DNA of 64,000 nucleotides from Faucicola sp902506225 (GCA_902506225.1 LR733345.1:2108001-2172000), one strand, 5' to 3'; positions 7,682 through 15,505 are shown, counted from the stretch's first letter. A program made the numbers and translations. Notes: generated by a model from the letters alone, not told the origin.

Positions 7682-9853
7682 TTAATTTAATTGGGACAAG
7701 AGTTGCTCAAAATCAGGGCGTTTGACTTCACCGTTTTGTCTTGCTACCAGTTGACCGTTTTGGTAATACAACAGTACAGGCGGACCGAACACGGCTAATT
7801 TTTTATAGATTGCTTGGCTATCTGGCGTATTGTCAGTCACATCGAGTTTGACAACTTGCCAGCTGGCTAAACTTTGCGGCGGGTTGGCAAAAAGTGTTTT
7901 ATCCATGATACGACATTCGATGCACCATTCCGCGGTGACATCGACGACTAGCTTTGGATATTGCGAAAGCAAGGGCTCAAGCTGTGACAGTTTGGTGATT
8001 GTAATGGTATGGGTGGTCTTCGTTGCCGTGAATGCCGATTGCGCTGAGGTATTCACAAGCTTGTTAAGCGGCTGCCAACTATCTTGACTACCTGAAGCAG
8101 TGCCTATCACCAGACACGCTGACCAGAGGCACGCTAGCAATGCTAGTGCTTGAGTGAGTAGTTGACCTTTTTTGCCGTGCCAGCGCCACAGCCATAAGCC
8201 AATCACAGCAAACCACAGTGCCCATAGCATCAGCATCCAGCTTGATAGCCATATACGCTCTATCATCAATAAAGCGACGCCAAATAACAGCAAACCAAAG
8301 CTGGTTTTGACCCAGTTCATCCACTCGCCTGCTTTTGGCATAAAATTACCTTGAGTGGCGCCGAGTAAAATGAGCGGCGTAGATAGCCCAAGCCCCAATA
8401 AAAACAATGCGGCAAAACCCATCACAGGATCACCCAGTGCTGCCACCCCTGCCAACGCGCCTGCAAGGGGTGCCGACACACAAGGTGAGACAACCAGTGC
8501 AGAAAACAAGCCCGTCAAATAACTACCACTTAAGCTACCGAGTCTATTTTCCCCAATTTGGCTAATTTTTTGGAACTTAACACGCAGCGCATGCGGCAAT
8601 TGCCAGCGAATGACCTCCAACATGTACAGTCCAAGCAGGATAAATAAACCTGCAAAAATTAGCAAAATGACAGGGTTTTGTAGCCAGTTTAGTATACCCA
8701 AAGATTGCCCAAATAACGCAATCACTGCGCCCAAAATGCCATAACTGGTGGCAACACCCAAACCATAACTGCCTGTGAGTAATAACCCTTTTTTGGCGGA
8801 TGGACGATGTTGACGGGCAACGATATTGGCTACAATCGGCAGCATGGGTAACACACAAGGGGTAAACGCTAACCCTAATCCTGCTAAAAATAATAGCAAT
8901 AACGCAACACCGCTATGTTTGGTCAATCCAAAAATATCTTGATTGCTAGCGCTAGCCGTCAAACTCGTTGCCACCGCCGCCGATGAAGCCGCGGGTTCAG
9001 TTATGACAGTTGTTTGGACAGGTTGAGAGGATGCCATAGATACGACAGGGGCGGATGCGGTTAACTGCGCTGAAGTTAAGACATCGGTGGCTGAAGCATC
9101 GGTCAATGGGGTCAATGCGACTTGCTGCCCCGCTGCGTCTGTAGTGCCACTGGACAGCGCATCGATGGCAGACGGTGTACTAGTTGCCTCATTGACGGTT
9201 TTAGCAGGGGTCAAGCTAGCAGATTGCTGAGTCGTTGTCGGGGCAGCATCGCTGGTCGTCGCCACGGTATTGGTGACTTTGGTTTGAGCGGTTTTTGACG
9301 ACATTGCCTCTGATTTTTTTGCGCCATTTTTGCTGGAAGCGGCCAATTGGGTAATAACAAATTTGGTCTTTTCAGGGGGATAGCAAAGCCCTACTTTGGC
9401 ACAGCCCTGCCATTTGACCGTAGCAGGTTGCGAGGTAATTGCTTTATCCGTGCTCAACGTAGTTGTGGCAGTAAAGGGGTGTTCAAACACAGGCACCCGA
9501 CCAAAATCTGGGTCATCCACATAGGTCGGTGCTGCACTAAATTGTAGCGGCGTCGCTGTTACCCCGTCAGGCAATTGTAAGGTTAATTTATCCCGATACG
9601 CATAATAGCCTGCTTTGACATCCACATGAATGGTCACTACTTGCCCTTTTTGCTGCGTGTAGACTTTAAAAGCCTCATGCACCGGTAGCGGCTTGTCTTT
9701 GGCGGTCAAGCTGGGATTGTCATTACCGCCAAAAACCTCGCTTAAACTAATCGCTTGCGCGCTTGGCATGGTGAGGCTAGTGACAGCCAGTAGCGTGCCA
9801 AGCAAACAGACATGACGACTCACAGTTCGAAAACAAGATAAGGGCGTAGGCAT
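7682..9853 (-). CDS. dsbD: Thiol:disulfide interchange protein DsbD
   Basis: 723 residues from the ATG at 9853, chosen because it opens a clean signal peptide (MPTPLSCFRT to SAQA) and because a sigma-70 promoter lies just upstream; the frame is open further but without another ATG after the likely transcription start. Domains: periplasmic alpha domain with Cys151 and Cys157 (GCAKVGLCYPP), a Ser/Thr/Ala-rich linker (about 172-305), the membrane domain with redox Cys333 (TPCVLPML) and the second cysteine in VSPCVSAP, and a C-terminal thioredoxin domain with Cys644 and Cys647 (EWCIECR). DsbD carries electrons from cytosolic thioredoxin to periplasmic DsbC, DsbG and CcmG. The linker is much longer than in E. 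coli DsbD (565 residues). Confidence 0.95.
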   Translation of the reverse strand: MPTPLSCFRTVSRHVCLLGTLLAVTSLTMPSAQAISLSEVFGGNDNPSLTAKDKPLPVHEAFKVYTQQKGQVVTIHVDVKAGYYAYRDKLTLQLPDGVTATPLQFSAAPTYVDDPDFGRVPVFEHPFTATTTLSTDKAITSQPATVKWQGCAKVGLCYPPEKTKFVITQLAASSKNGAKKSEAMSSKTAQTKVTNTVATTSDAAPTTTQQSASLTPAKTVNEATSTPSAIDALSSGTTDAAGQQVALTPLTDASATDVLTSAQLTASAPVVSMASSQPVQTTVITEPAASSAAVATSLTASASNQDIFGLTKHSGVALLLLFLAGLGLAFTPCVLPMLPIVANIVARQHRPSAKKGLLLTGSYGLGVATSYGILGAVIALFGQSLGILNWLQNPVILLIFAGLFILLGLYMLEVIRWQLPHALRVKFQKISQIGENRLGSLSGSYLTGLFSALVVSPCVSAPLAGALAGVAALGDPVMGFAALFLLGLGLSTPLILLGATQGNFMPKAGEWMNWVKTSFGLLLFGVALLMIERIWLSSWMLMLWALWFAVIGLWLWRWHGKKGQLLTQALALLACLWSACLVIGTASGSQDSWQPLNKLVNTSAQSAFTATKTTHTITITKLSQLEPLLSQYPKLVVDVTAEWCIECRIMDKTLFANPPQSLASWQVVKLDVTDNTPDSQAIYKKLAVFGPPVLLYYQNGQLVARQNGEVKRPDFEQLLSQLN

Positions 9854-9885
9854 AGGGGATATTTTTTTCAAAGACAACTTCTCAT

Positions 9886-9969
9886 ATGTTTTAAATTCAC
9901 AGGTTTTAAATTTATACGTTTTAAATTTATACGTTTCAGATTTATACGTTTCAGATTTATACGTTTTAA
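9886..9969 (-). repeat. 15-bp tandem repeat in the dsbD leader
   Basis: Five 15-base units of the type ACGTTTTAAATTTAT (plus strand) lie at 9886-9960, with a partial sixth to 9969. The middle units alternate between TTTTAAA and TTTCAGA forms; the outermost is most diverged. They sit between the inferred transcription start near 9971 and the dsbD ATG at 9853, so they are probably untranslated leader, although the reading frame through them is open. Confidence 0.85.
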
Positions 9970-9977
9970 GCCACGTA

Positions 9978-10006
9978 ATTATACTATGACGACTAATTTT
10001 AGCCAA
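9978..10006 (-). promoter_or_regulatory. Sigma-70 promoter of dsbD
   Basis: On the minus strand TTGGCT (10001-10006) and a perfect TATAAT (9978-9983) are separated by 17 bases. Transcription would start near 9971, giving a leader of about 118 bases that contains the 15-bp repeats. A signal-peptide start at 9853 fits this better than any longer reading. Confidence 0.7.
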
Positions 10007-10024
10007 TCCCCGCCCAAAAACCTA

Positions 10025-10056
10025 GCAAAAAAATCAGAGTGCGTGACTCTGATTTG
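10025..10056 (-). terminator. Rho-independent terminator of gspG
   Basis: The minus strand reads AAATCAGAGT, a five-base loop CACGC, then ACTCTGATTT running into T residues. The ten-base stem and U tract lie about 25 bases after the gspG stop and separate the T2SS genes from dsbD. Confidence 0.85.
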
Positions 10057-10080
10057 GTTAACCCAGTAACAGCACCAAAC

Positions 10081-10518
10081 TTATAACTTAGCAAAAATGT
10101 CTGCGTCTTGACCTTCGCCGCCTTCTTTGCCATCAGCCCCCAATGAGAATAAATCATAGGTTCTGCCTTCGGTACCTGGGATAACGTATTGTAGCTCATT
10201 ATCCCAGCCATCTTTCGGGAAACCGCCTTTAATATACCCGCCCTCTGGCCAGTTTTTGGCACCTTGTGGTGGCTTATTTAAGGCGTCTAACCCTTCTTGG
10301 GTGGTGGGATAGCGACCATTATCCACTTTAAACATATCAATGGCATTTGAGGTGGTCGATAAAGCCGTTTCGGTGGTTTTGATGCGGGCTTTGTCACTTT
10401 GACCCACCACTTTGGGCACCACAAGACCTGCCAAAATTGCCAAAATGACAATCACCACCATGACTTCAATTAAGGTAAAACCCGCTTGACGATTTTTTGA
10501 TACATGAGCACAACACAT
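10081..10518 (-). CDS. gspG: Type II secretion major pseudopilin GspG
   Basis: 145 residues from the ATG at 10518, which has GGAA at a better distance than the in-frame ATG at 10530. The prepilin signal RQAGFTLIEVMVVIVILAILAGLVVPKVVG and the C-terminal GspG hallmarks NGRYPTTQEGLDAL, PKDGWDNELQYVIPG and YDLFSLGADGKEGGEG (calcium-site loop) are complete. GspG polymerises into the T2SS pseudopilus that pushes folded exoproteins through the outer membrane. It follows gspF by about 150 bases. Confidence 0.94.
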   Translation of the reverse strand: MCCAHVSKNRQAGFTLIEVMVVIVILAILAGLVVPKVVGQSDKARIKTTETALSTTSNAIDMFKVDNGRYPTTQEGLDALNKPPQGAKNWPEGGYIKGGFPKDGWDNELQYVIPGTEGRTYDLFSLGADGKEGGEGQDADIFAKL

Positions 10519-10671
10519 ACGAATTTCCATTTTTTAGATTTTTAGCAATTTTTGATAAGGTGTTAGGATTTTACACGGCTTTTTTGACAATTTGCATACC
10601 CATTTGGTTAATTTTGTCGGATGATTTAGCCATTAATTATTTAGCGATTAATTGTTTGGCGGTTTTAGGGT

Positions 10672-11877
10672 TTAGCCTGCCAAGTCATTCATATTAATAA
10701 TCGGTAGCATCACTGCCATCACAATGGTCATGACTATCACCCCCATCAGCACCAACATCAGCGGCTCAAGTAGTGACAATAGCGTGCTAATCATATTGGT
10801 GGCTTCATTTTGCTGCATCGCTGCTGCACGCGTCAGCATGTCATCAAGCTCGCCTGAGTTCTCGCCGCTTTTAATCATTTGTACCATCATCGGCGGAAAA
10901 TAATTACTGCGCTCAAGCTGGCTTGATAGGCTCGCGCCTTCGGTGACTTTTTCTGTGGCGCGCGCGATGGTATGTTTGATATGGGTATTGGTGGTGACTG
11001 CCGCGCCGATGGCTAGTGCTTCCACCAACGGCACCCCTGAGCGTACCAAAATCGCTAACGTACTGGCAAAACGTGATGCGTTCAGATTTCGCGATAATTT
11101 ACCAAACACCGGCAAGCGCAAGATAAATTGGTCAAAAGTGGCTTTGCCTGCCGCCGTTTTAATAAACTTCACAAATAAAAAAACTGCACCGATTAGCCCG
11201 CTTAATATCAGCCACCACCATTGGGTTAACAGATTAGACAATGTCAACACCACTTGAGTAATCCATGGCAGCGCTTGCTCGGATTGTTCAAACACTTTGA
11301 CAATTTTTGGCACGACAAAGCTCATCAAGCCCACCACTACTGCCACCGCCATCATCAGCAAGATTATCGGATACACCATCGCGCCTTGTACCTTTTTTTG
11401 CATGGCAAAGCGATTTTCGGTGTAATCGGCTAACTGGTTTAAAATCAAATCCAAATGCCCTGAGCGCTCACCTGCGGCAATGGTGGCAATATAAATCGCG
11501 GGAAAATTACCAGAGTCTTGTAGCGCGCTCGCTAGGCTATAGCCTTCCAATACTTTGCCGCGCACACCATGCATCAACGCTTTGACATGCGGTTTTTCGC
11601 TTTGTTTGGCAATCGCTTGCAACGCTTGTTCAATCGGTATCGACGCTGCCAATAACACCGACAATTGGCGGGTGATTAATGCCAAATCATACGCGCCCAC
11701 CCCTTTTTGCCACCATCGGTTGCGACTGACATCGGTTTTTTGTACAGGTGAGACTTCGACAGGCAGTAAATTTTTATCGCGCAGTTGTTGGCGGATTAGC
11801 CTAGCAGAATCGGCTTCAAGAATACCTTGGTGTGACTTGCCTTGGGTATCCATGGCTTTATACTGAAATGCGGGCAT
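10672..11877 (-). CDS. gspF: Type II secretion inner membrane platform protein GspF
   Basis: 401 residues from the ATG at 11877 (GGGA eight bases upstream; a TTG at 11889 is in frame). The sequence starts MPAFQYKAMDTQGKSHQGILEADS, the usual GspF/PilC opening, and has two T2SSF domains, each with a conserved cytoplasmic four-helix core (LAAGERSGHLDLIL and IKSGENSGELDDML) and transmembrane segments. Presence of FQYKAMDTQGK and the partner gspG favours secretion GspF over pilus PilC. It forms the inner membrane platform that couples the GspE ATPase to pseudopilus assembly; gspE is not in this window. Confidence 0.92.
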   Translation of the reverse strand: MPAFQYKAMDTQGKSHQGILEADSARLIRQQLRDKNLLPVEVSPVQKTDVSRNRWWQKGVGAYDLALITRQLSVLLAASIPIEQALQAIAKQSEKPHVKALMHGVRGKVLEGYSLASALQDSGNFPAIYIATIAAGERSGHLDLILNQLADYTENRFAMQKKVQGAMVYPIILLMMAVAVVVGLMSFVVPKIVKVFEQSEQALPWITQVVLTLSNLLTQWWWLILSGLIGAVFLFVKFIKTAAGKATFDQFILRLPVFGKLSRNLNASRFASTLAILVRSGVPLVEALAIGAAVTTNTHIKHTIARATEKVTEGASLSSQLERSNYFPPMMVQMIKSGENSGELDDMLTRAAAMQQNEATNMISTLLSLLEPLMLVLMGVIVMTIVMAVMLPIINMNDLAG

Positions 11878-11904
11878 GTGAGTTCCCAACGGGTAAGATT
11901 AGCG

Positions 11905-12801
11905 TTATTTTAAAGGCTTAATAGGCTGAAATAAAGACTCGTTTTCATTAGAATCATATTGTACCAACACCGATAGCTCATCGCGCAAGTCTTGTTTGTT
12001 AAAGCTATTGACCTCAGTAATCAGCATTTTCTCGATTCGTTTATCAACCGCGTATTCACTGATTTGCGCACAATAGATGGCTAATTGATACACTTGCGCT
12101 TTGAGCGATTCATCGAGTGATTGCAATAGTCTCACCAATTCTGCCACATTGATGACTTGGTAAGGGTAATTGGGAATCGCCGCCTCTTTTAACGGGGTGA
12201 CTGAATAATTGACACCGAGATGGGCAAAATAATAACAACTAAATAAATAACCTAGAATATGCCCCACAAAATAACCCCGGTCATTGTGATAGCATGCCAC
12301 CCCCAAAAACTCAATCACGGTCGCCGCCAAACTATGCTCAAGACCACGAAATTCAGCTGCCGATGGCATCAAGCCTACGGTTGGCAGGTTCATTAAGTTT
12401 TTGTTTTGGCTGACAATCTGCCAACCAATCGGTCGCTGCGGCGGTAAATGATGGCTAATCGACATCACCAAATCATCAACGATATGTAAATTATTGAACA
12501 AATGCTGCAGTTGCATCAGCCCAACATTATCGCGCATGTTCAAATATTTGGCGACTTGCAGTTTTTTAGTTTCAATAAACTGGGATTTTTTACTGGATAT
12601 ATAAAATAATAGTTGATGGGGATGGGAGTGCTCAAAATACTCGGTCACTGCGTTTTCTTGTGCATGAAACACGGCGGTGTATTGACTGGTAACATCCATT
12701 GGGTGAACACCACGATGGTCCATCGCAGGGTGTTCTGGATTGGGCTTGATGTGCAAGCCATGTGCTTCGACAGGTTGACCTTTGGTAGTTGAAGTTTCCA
12801 T
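11905..12801 (-). CDS. Uncharacterised 298-residue protein
   Basis: I do not recognise this protein. It has no signal peptide; one segment (residues about 190-220, YFVGHILGYLFSCYYFAHLGV) is hydrophobic but too polar to be a confident membrane helix. The N-terminal 60 residues are His-rich (HGLHIKP, EHPAMDHRGVHP, EHSHPHQ). The middle part is helical in character with a faint likeness to HDOD/HD-type folds (EHSLAATVIEFLGVACYHND) that I would not rely on. It ends 28 bases upstream of gspF, same strand, so it may be cotranscribed with the T2SS genes. The start has no clear ribosome site. Confidence 0.75.
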   Translation of the reverse strand: METSTTKGQPVEAHGLHIKPNPEHPAMDHRGVHPMDVTSQYTAVFHAQENAVTEYFEHSHPHQLLFYISSKKSQFIETKKLQVAKYLNMRDNVGLMQLQHLFNNLHIVDDLVMSISHHLPPQRPIGWQIVSQNKNLMNLPTVGLMPSAAEFRGLEHSLAATVIEFLGVACYHNDRGYFVGHILGYLFSCYYFAHLGVNYSVTPLKEAAIPNYPYQVINVAELVRLLQSLDESLKAQVYQLAIYCAQISEYAVDKRIEKMLITEVNSFNKQDLRDELSVLVQYDSNENESLFQPIKPLK

Positions 12802-12957
12802 GTTGGCAATCGCAGCTGATAAAATATGGGACAGTGCTTGTCACTATATCATACCCCTGTCAACATAACCTAACAGATATTGCTATGAAAATAGACTGGT
12901 CATTCTTCGTTGCCATAAACTGGCTATAAGACATACAGCTTGCTATAAAAGTGGCAA

Positions 12958-12996
12958 TAACCACAAAACCGCAGCAAACCTGCTTTTTTGTGGTTA
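12958..12996. terminator. Inverted repeat between araC-type gene and the 298-residue gene
   Basis: TAACCACAAAA (12958-12968) and TTTTGTGGTTA (12986-12996) form an 11-bp perfect inverted repeat; the loop contains a second short stem, GCAG and CTGC. It lies 22 bases after the AraC-type stop codon on the minus strand and could terminate that gene, though the U tract is inside the stem. Confidence 0.5.
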
Positions 12997-13018
12997 ATTA
13001 GGGTTCTCGACTACCGAC

Positions 13019-14002
13019 TTATTGCTCGCCCAAGCTGTCAGCAAAATGCCCACCCTCAGTTCGAAACGACTGGCGATATTTTCGTGGTGACATTTTATAC
13101 ACGCGTTTGAATGCTTGGCTAAAGGTACTATCGGAGGCATAACCCACTAACTCACTGATACGGCTGATGCTATTTTCTTGTAGCCGTAAATACCGCGCGG
13201 CAAGACGAAGTCGATAGTCGGTTAAATAAGTTAACGGCGGCACCCCCACCACTTCACGAAAATGCTCGGCAAAACTACTGCGTGACATCCCGGCGACCTC
13301 GGCTAACTTATGAATGGTCCAATTGGTCTCAGGTCGATCATGCATGACTGCCAACGCCTTGGCAAGGTAAGGGTCTTTTACAGCTTTTAGCCAATTATCT
13401 GTCGCTTCGGGCAAGTCCTCAATATAGCTGCGTACACACTCAATCATCAAAATACTGGCGATACGATTGATAATGGTCATTTTGCCAAGTCGGTTCTGCT
13501 CAGACTCTAATGCCAAAAATTTGACACCCAAATCAAGCATAATCATTTTTTGCTCATCGTTTGATTCGCTTTCTGGCAAAATTTTTGGTAAAGCGCTTAG
13601 TAACGGGCGCGTAATCTCTCGATCGTAATGGCATACAATCGCGACCATTTCAGTTGTTTGCGCTGGCTCATCACCTTTGCTATGAATGGCGGGTTTGCCT
13701 AAGTTGATAGTTTCAACAGTCTGGCTAGTTAATAACGGGGCAATGTCAATTGATGGGATATCAGATTGCCCCACACCACAAATAAGGTGTTTTTTGCCGC
13801 CTGGCACCATGACCACATCGCGCGCGCGTGCGTTGCGATATACGTCATCGACCTTAATACTAATCCCACCTGTGGTAATCAAATAAAACACGATACAATC
13901 TTTTTTATCTAACTCAAATGACCACTCCCCAGTGGCGTGTATATAGTGATACTGAGTTTGATACAAATGTATATCTTCAAGCAACATACTGAGTGCATCC
14001 AT
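13019..14002 (-). CDS. AraC family transcriptional regulator with cupin domain
   Basis: 327 residues. The N-terminal half (to about 190) is an AraC-type cupin sensor (WSFELDKKDCIVFYLITTGGISIKV, RDVVMVPGGKKHLICG), as in the AraC_binding_2/cupin_6 group. The C-terminal half has both helix-turn-helix motifs: WTIHKLAEVAGMSRSSFAEHF and ISRISELVGYASDSTFSQAF, followed by the SPRKYRQS tail. It should bind DNA and respond to a small ligand that the sequence does not reveal. It is monocistronic and transcribed away from the 6S RNA/folate region; no adjacent target gene is obvious. Confidence 0.88.
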   Translation of the reverse strand: MDALSMLLEDIHLYQTQYHYIHATGEWSFELDKKDCIVFYLITTGGISIKVDDVYRNARARDVVMVPGGKKHLICGVGQSDIPSIDIAPLLTSQTVETINLGKPAIHSKGDEPAQTTEMVAIVCHYDREITRPLLSALPKILPESESNDEQKMIMLDLGVKFLALESEQNRLGKMTIINRIASILMIECVRSYIEDLPEATDNWLKAVKDPYLAKALAVMHDRPETNWTIHKLAEVAGMSRSSFAEHFREVVGVPPLTYLTDYRLRLAARYLRLQENSISRISELVGYASDSTFSQAFKRVYKMSPRKYRQSFRTEGGHFADSLGEQ

Positions 14003-14095
14003 GAATTTTTCCTAAGTTATTAGCACAGCAATTTAAAAAAATGCAACATAAACTACAAACGAGCTAACTTACAAGTCAAACTTTGGTAATTGGAC

Positions 14096-14123
14096 TTGAG
14101 ATAAAAATTTAAAGACGTATACA
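14096..14123 (+). promoter_or_regulatory. Sigma-70 promoter of the candidate 6S RNA
   Basis: TTGAGA (14096-14101) and TATACA (14118-14123) are separated by 16 bases on the plus strand, placing a transcription start near 14130. No protein start follows for more than 300 bases, which supports an RNA gene. Confidence 0.5.
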
Positions 14124-14129
14124 TAAACC

Positions 14130-14320
14130 GTCATTCTCATTGTCAGCAATCATATCATCTTTTACAGGCGCTGCTAGTTAAGTTTGAGTCTATAGGGCTA
14201 CTAAAATCCAGTATTGCCAGTCACAAAAACGCTTTATTTTTCAACGATTTCAAAGATGGTGGGTCACAGATAGTATGCACTTGTTATCGGTTATACACTA
14301 GCGGTAGGATGTTTGGGGGT
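14130..14320 (+). ncRNA. ssrS: Candidate 6S RNA (ssrS)
   Basis: Three facts point to 6S RNA. The region lies directly upstream of a 5-formyl-THF cyclo-ligase gene, the conserved partner of ssrS in gammaproteobacteria. The ends can close into a long stem: CATC (14156-14159) with GATG (14308-14311) and GCTAGT (14173-14178) with ACTAGC (14297-14302), with further inner pairing GCTACT (14198-14203) to AGTATGC (14272-14278). The 3' arm GGTTATACACTAGCGGTAGGATG is reminiscent of the E. coli 3' arm GGTTACAGCCTGCGGCGGCATC. 6S RNA mimics an open promoter and sequesters sigma-70 RNA polymerase. Ends are approximate; a covariance-model search would settle it. Confidence 0.5.
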
Positions 14321-14359
14321 CTAAACAAATAAATAAGCGAATAAATAGCTAAGCAACTA

Positions 14360-14399
14360 AGCCAAATCAGCCAAATCAGCCATTTGGCTTTTTTTTGAT
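14360..14399 (+). terminator. Rho-independent terminator upstream of the folate cyclo-ligase gene
   Basis: On the plus strand AGCCAAAT pairs with ATTTGGCT across a short loop, followed by eight T residues. A tandem AGCCAAATC repeat gives two alternative 5' arms. As no plus-strand protein gene lies upstream, it most simply ends the candidate 6S RNA transcript or attenuates read-through into the next gene. Confidence 0.7.
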
Positions 14400-14472
14400 T
14401 TTGATTTATTATCAATGGCTTAACTAAAGGCTTAAATATAGTCCATAACCAATCCATCATCACTATGAATCT

Positions 14473-15078
14473 ATGAATACTCATCACTTGCGTAAACAGT
14501 TACGTCAACAACGTCTACGCTTATCTAAGCGCCACCGTAATCATGCCGCTTATCAAGCGCGACGAGGTTTAAACCGGCTACAGCATCCTGCTTTAACTGG
14601 CAAAAATGTCAAAATCGGGATTTTTGCAGATGCCTTTGGGGAGATGCCTACCCAGCCGCTGATGGATTGGGCGAGACAGCGCGGCTATGGTATTTATTTA
14701 CCTGTCGTCACTGGCAAACATCAGCCGCTTGTATTTATCGAGTTTAGCCAAAAAACGTGGCGACAATCTCGCCTGCCTCGTCACCCACTGGGTATGCGCC
14801 AACCTGAGCAAGGAAAAATGGTTAAAGTGGCGGCGCTTGATGTATTGTTTATGCCGCTAGTGGCAGCCGATAGATTGGGCAATCGTATGGGTATGGGTGG
14901 CGGTTACTATGATCGCACCTTAGCCAAGGCTAAAAACAAACCGCTTAAAATTGGCTGGGCTTATGATTTTCAATTGGTTGACAAACTTGACAGCAATCCT
15001 TGGGACATCAAGCTTGATGCCCTTATCACGCCGAGTAAACTATGGATATTTAGACGCTATTTGGTGTCTAAAGAATGA
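14473..15078 (+). CDS. ygfA: 5-formyltetrahydrofolate cyclo-ligase
   Basis: 201 residues, close to the family norm. The N-terminal basic helix (LRKQLRQQRLRLSKRHRN), the substrate strand YLPVVTGKHQPLVF and the C-terminal nucleotide-binding segment GNRMGMGGGYYDRTLA are characteristic. The enzyme uses ATP to convert 5-formyl-THF to 5,10-methenyl-THF. The start lacks an obvious Shine-Dalgarno; an out-of-frame ATG AAT CTA TGA at 14465-14476 overlaps the start. Linkage to 6S RNA is classical. A 66-residue gene follows after 15 bases. Confidence 0.92.
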   Translation: MNTHHLRKQLRQQRLRLSKRHRNHAAYQARRGLNRLQHPALTGKNVKIGIFADAFGEMPTQPLMDWARQRGYGIYLPVVTGKHQPLVFIEFSQKTWRQSRLPRHPLGMRQPEQGKMVKVAALDVLFMPLVAADRLGNRMGMGGGYYDRTLAKAKNKPLKIGWAYDFQLVDKLDSNPWDIKLDALITPSKLWIFRRYLVSKE

Positions 15079-15093
15079 ATGGATAATAATTAG

Positions 15094-15294
15094 ATGAACG
15101 ATAAAAAAAACAATGACAACATTCCAACTACCGCTTCAGATTCACCCACTAATAATGCCAAATTAACTGAAAATCTTAATGAATTAAGCGATGCAGAAAT
15201 TGCCAGTATCATGAATCCCGCTAGATTAACGCAACTTTTAACCCAAGCTGATGCCTTTACCCGAGTGAATTCTGAAGACTTAGACGATTTTTAG
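15094..15294 (+). CDS. Small acidic protein of unknown function
   Basis: 66 residues: a disordered Asn/Asp/Thr/Ser-rich N-terminal half followed by LSDAEIASIMNPARLTQLLTQADAF, which looks like an amphipathic helix pair, and an acidic tail (SEDLDDF). No family recognised. It sits 15 bases after the cyclo-ligase gene with GGAT upstream, so translation in the same transcript is likely. Codon use looks ordinary, which supports a real gene, but it is short and conservation is untested. Confidence 0.55.
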   Translation: MNDKKNNDNIPTTASDSPTNNAKLTENLNELSDAEIASIMNPARLTQLLTQADAFTRVNSEDLDDF

Positions 15295-15443
15295 ACAAGC
15301 CTAAACTAGACACGCATAAATTAGAGACGTATAAACTAGCCTAAAAAAATTAGACAGGGAAACATCAATATCACAGTGACATTAGGCTCAGTGCACGATT
15401 GCGGTGGTTATTTTTAGCGCTTTGTTACCATTTTATCGCCGTT

Positions 15444-15478
15444 GGCTGGTCGTTTTTTTCCCCTTTGTGTGACCAGCC
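15444..15478. repeat. 8-bp inverted repeat abutting the lon promoter
   Basis: GGCTGGTC (15444-15451) and GACCAGCC (15471-15478) are perfect inverted copies 19 bases apart, the second touching the -35 element of the sigma-32-like promoter. It may be an operator, or a terminator stem for the upstream unit since a T-rich stretch follows at 15485-15490. No known heat-shock operator (CIRCE) matches it. Confidence 0.6.
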
Positions 15479-15505
15479 TTGCAATTTTTTGCATTGACGC
15501 CATTT
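15478..15505 (+). promoter_or_regulatory. Sigma-32 (heat-shock) promoter of lon
   Basis: CTTGCAA (15478-15484), 13 bases, then CGCCATTT (15498-15505) match the RpoH consensus CTTGAAA-N11-16-CCCCATNT at nearly all strong positions. It lies 82 bases before the lon ATG. lon is a classical RpoH regulon member, and rpoH itself is in this window at 36182. Confidence 0.65.

Noticed and set aside
9854..10006. N-terminal extension of DsbD with YKSET/YKFKT repeats
   Set aside because: The only upstream start in frame is a TTG that is part of the -35 element, so the region is transcribed too late or not translated; the ATG at 9853 opens a proper signal peptide.
14284..14487. 67-residue minus-strand frame with a Trp/Ile-rich hydrophobic segment
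   Set aside because: It overlaps the start of the folate cyclo-ligase gene and the terminator hairpin of the candidate 6S RNA; the hydrophobic run comes from the repeated AGCCAAATC bases.
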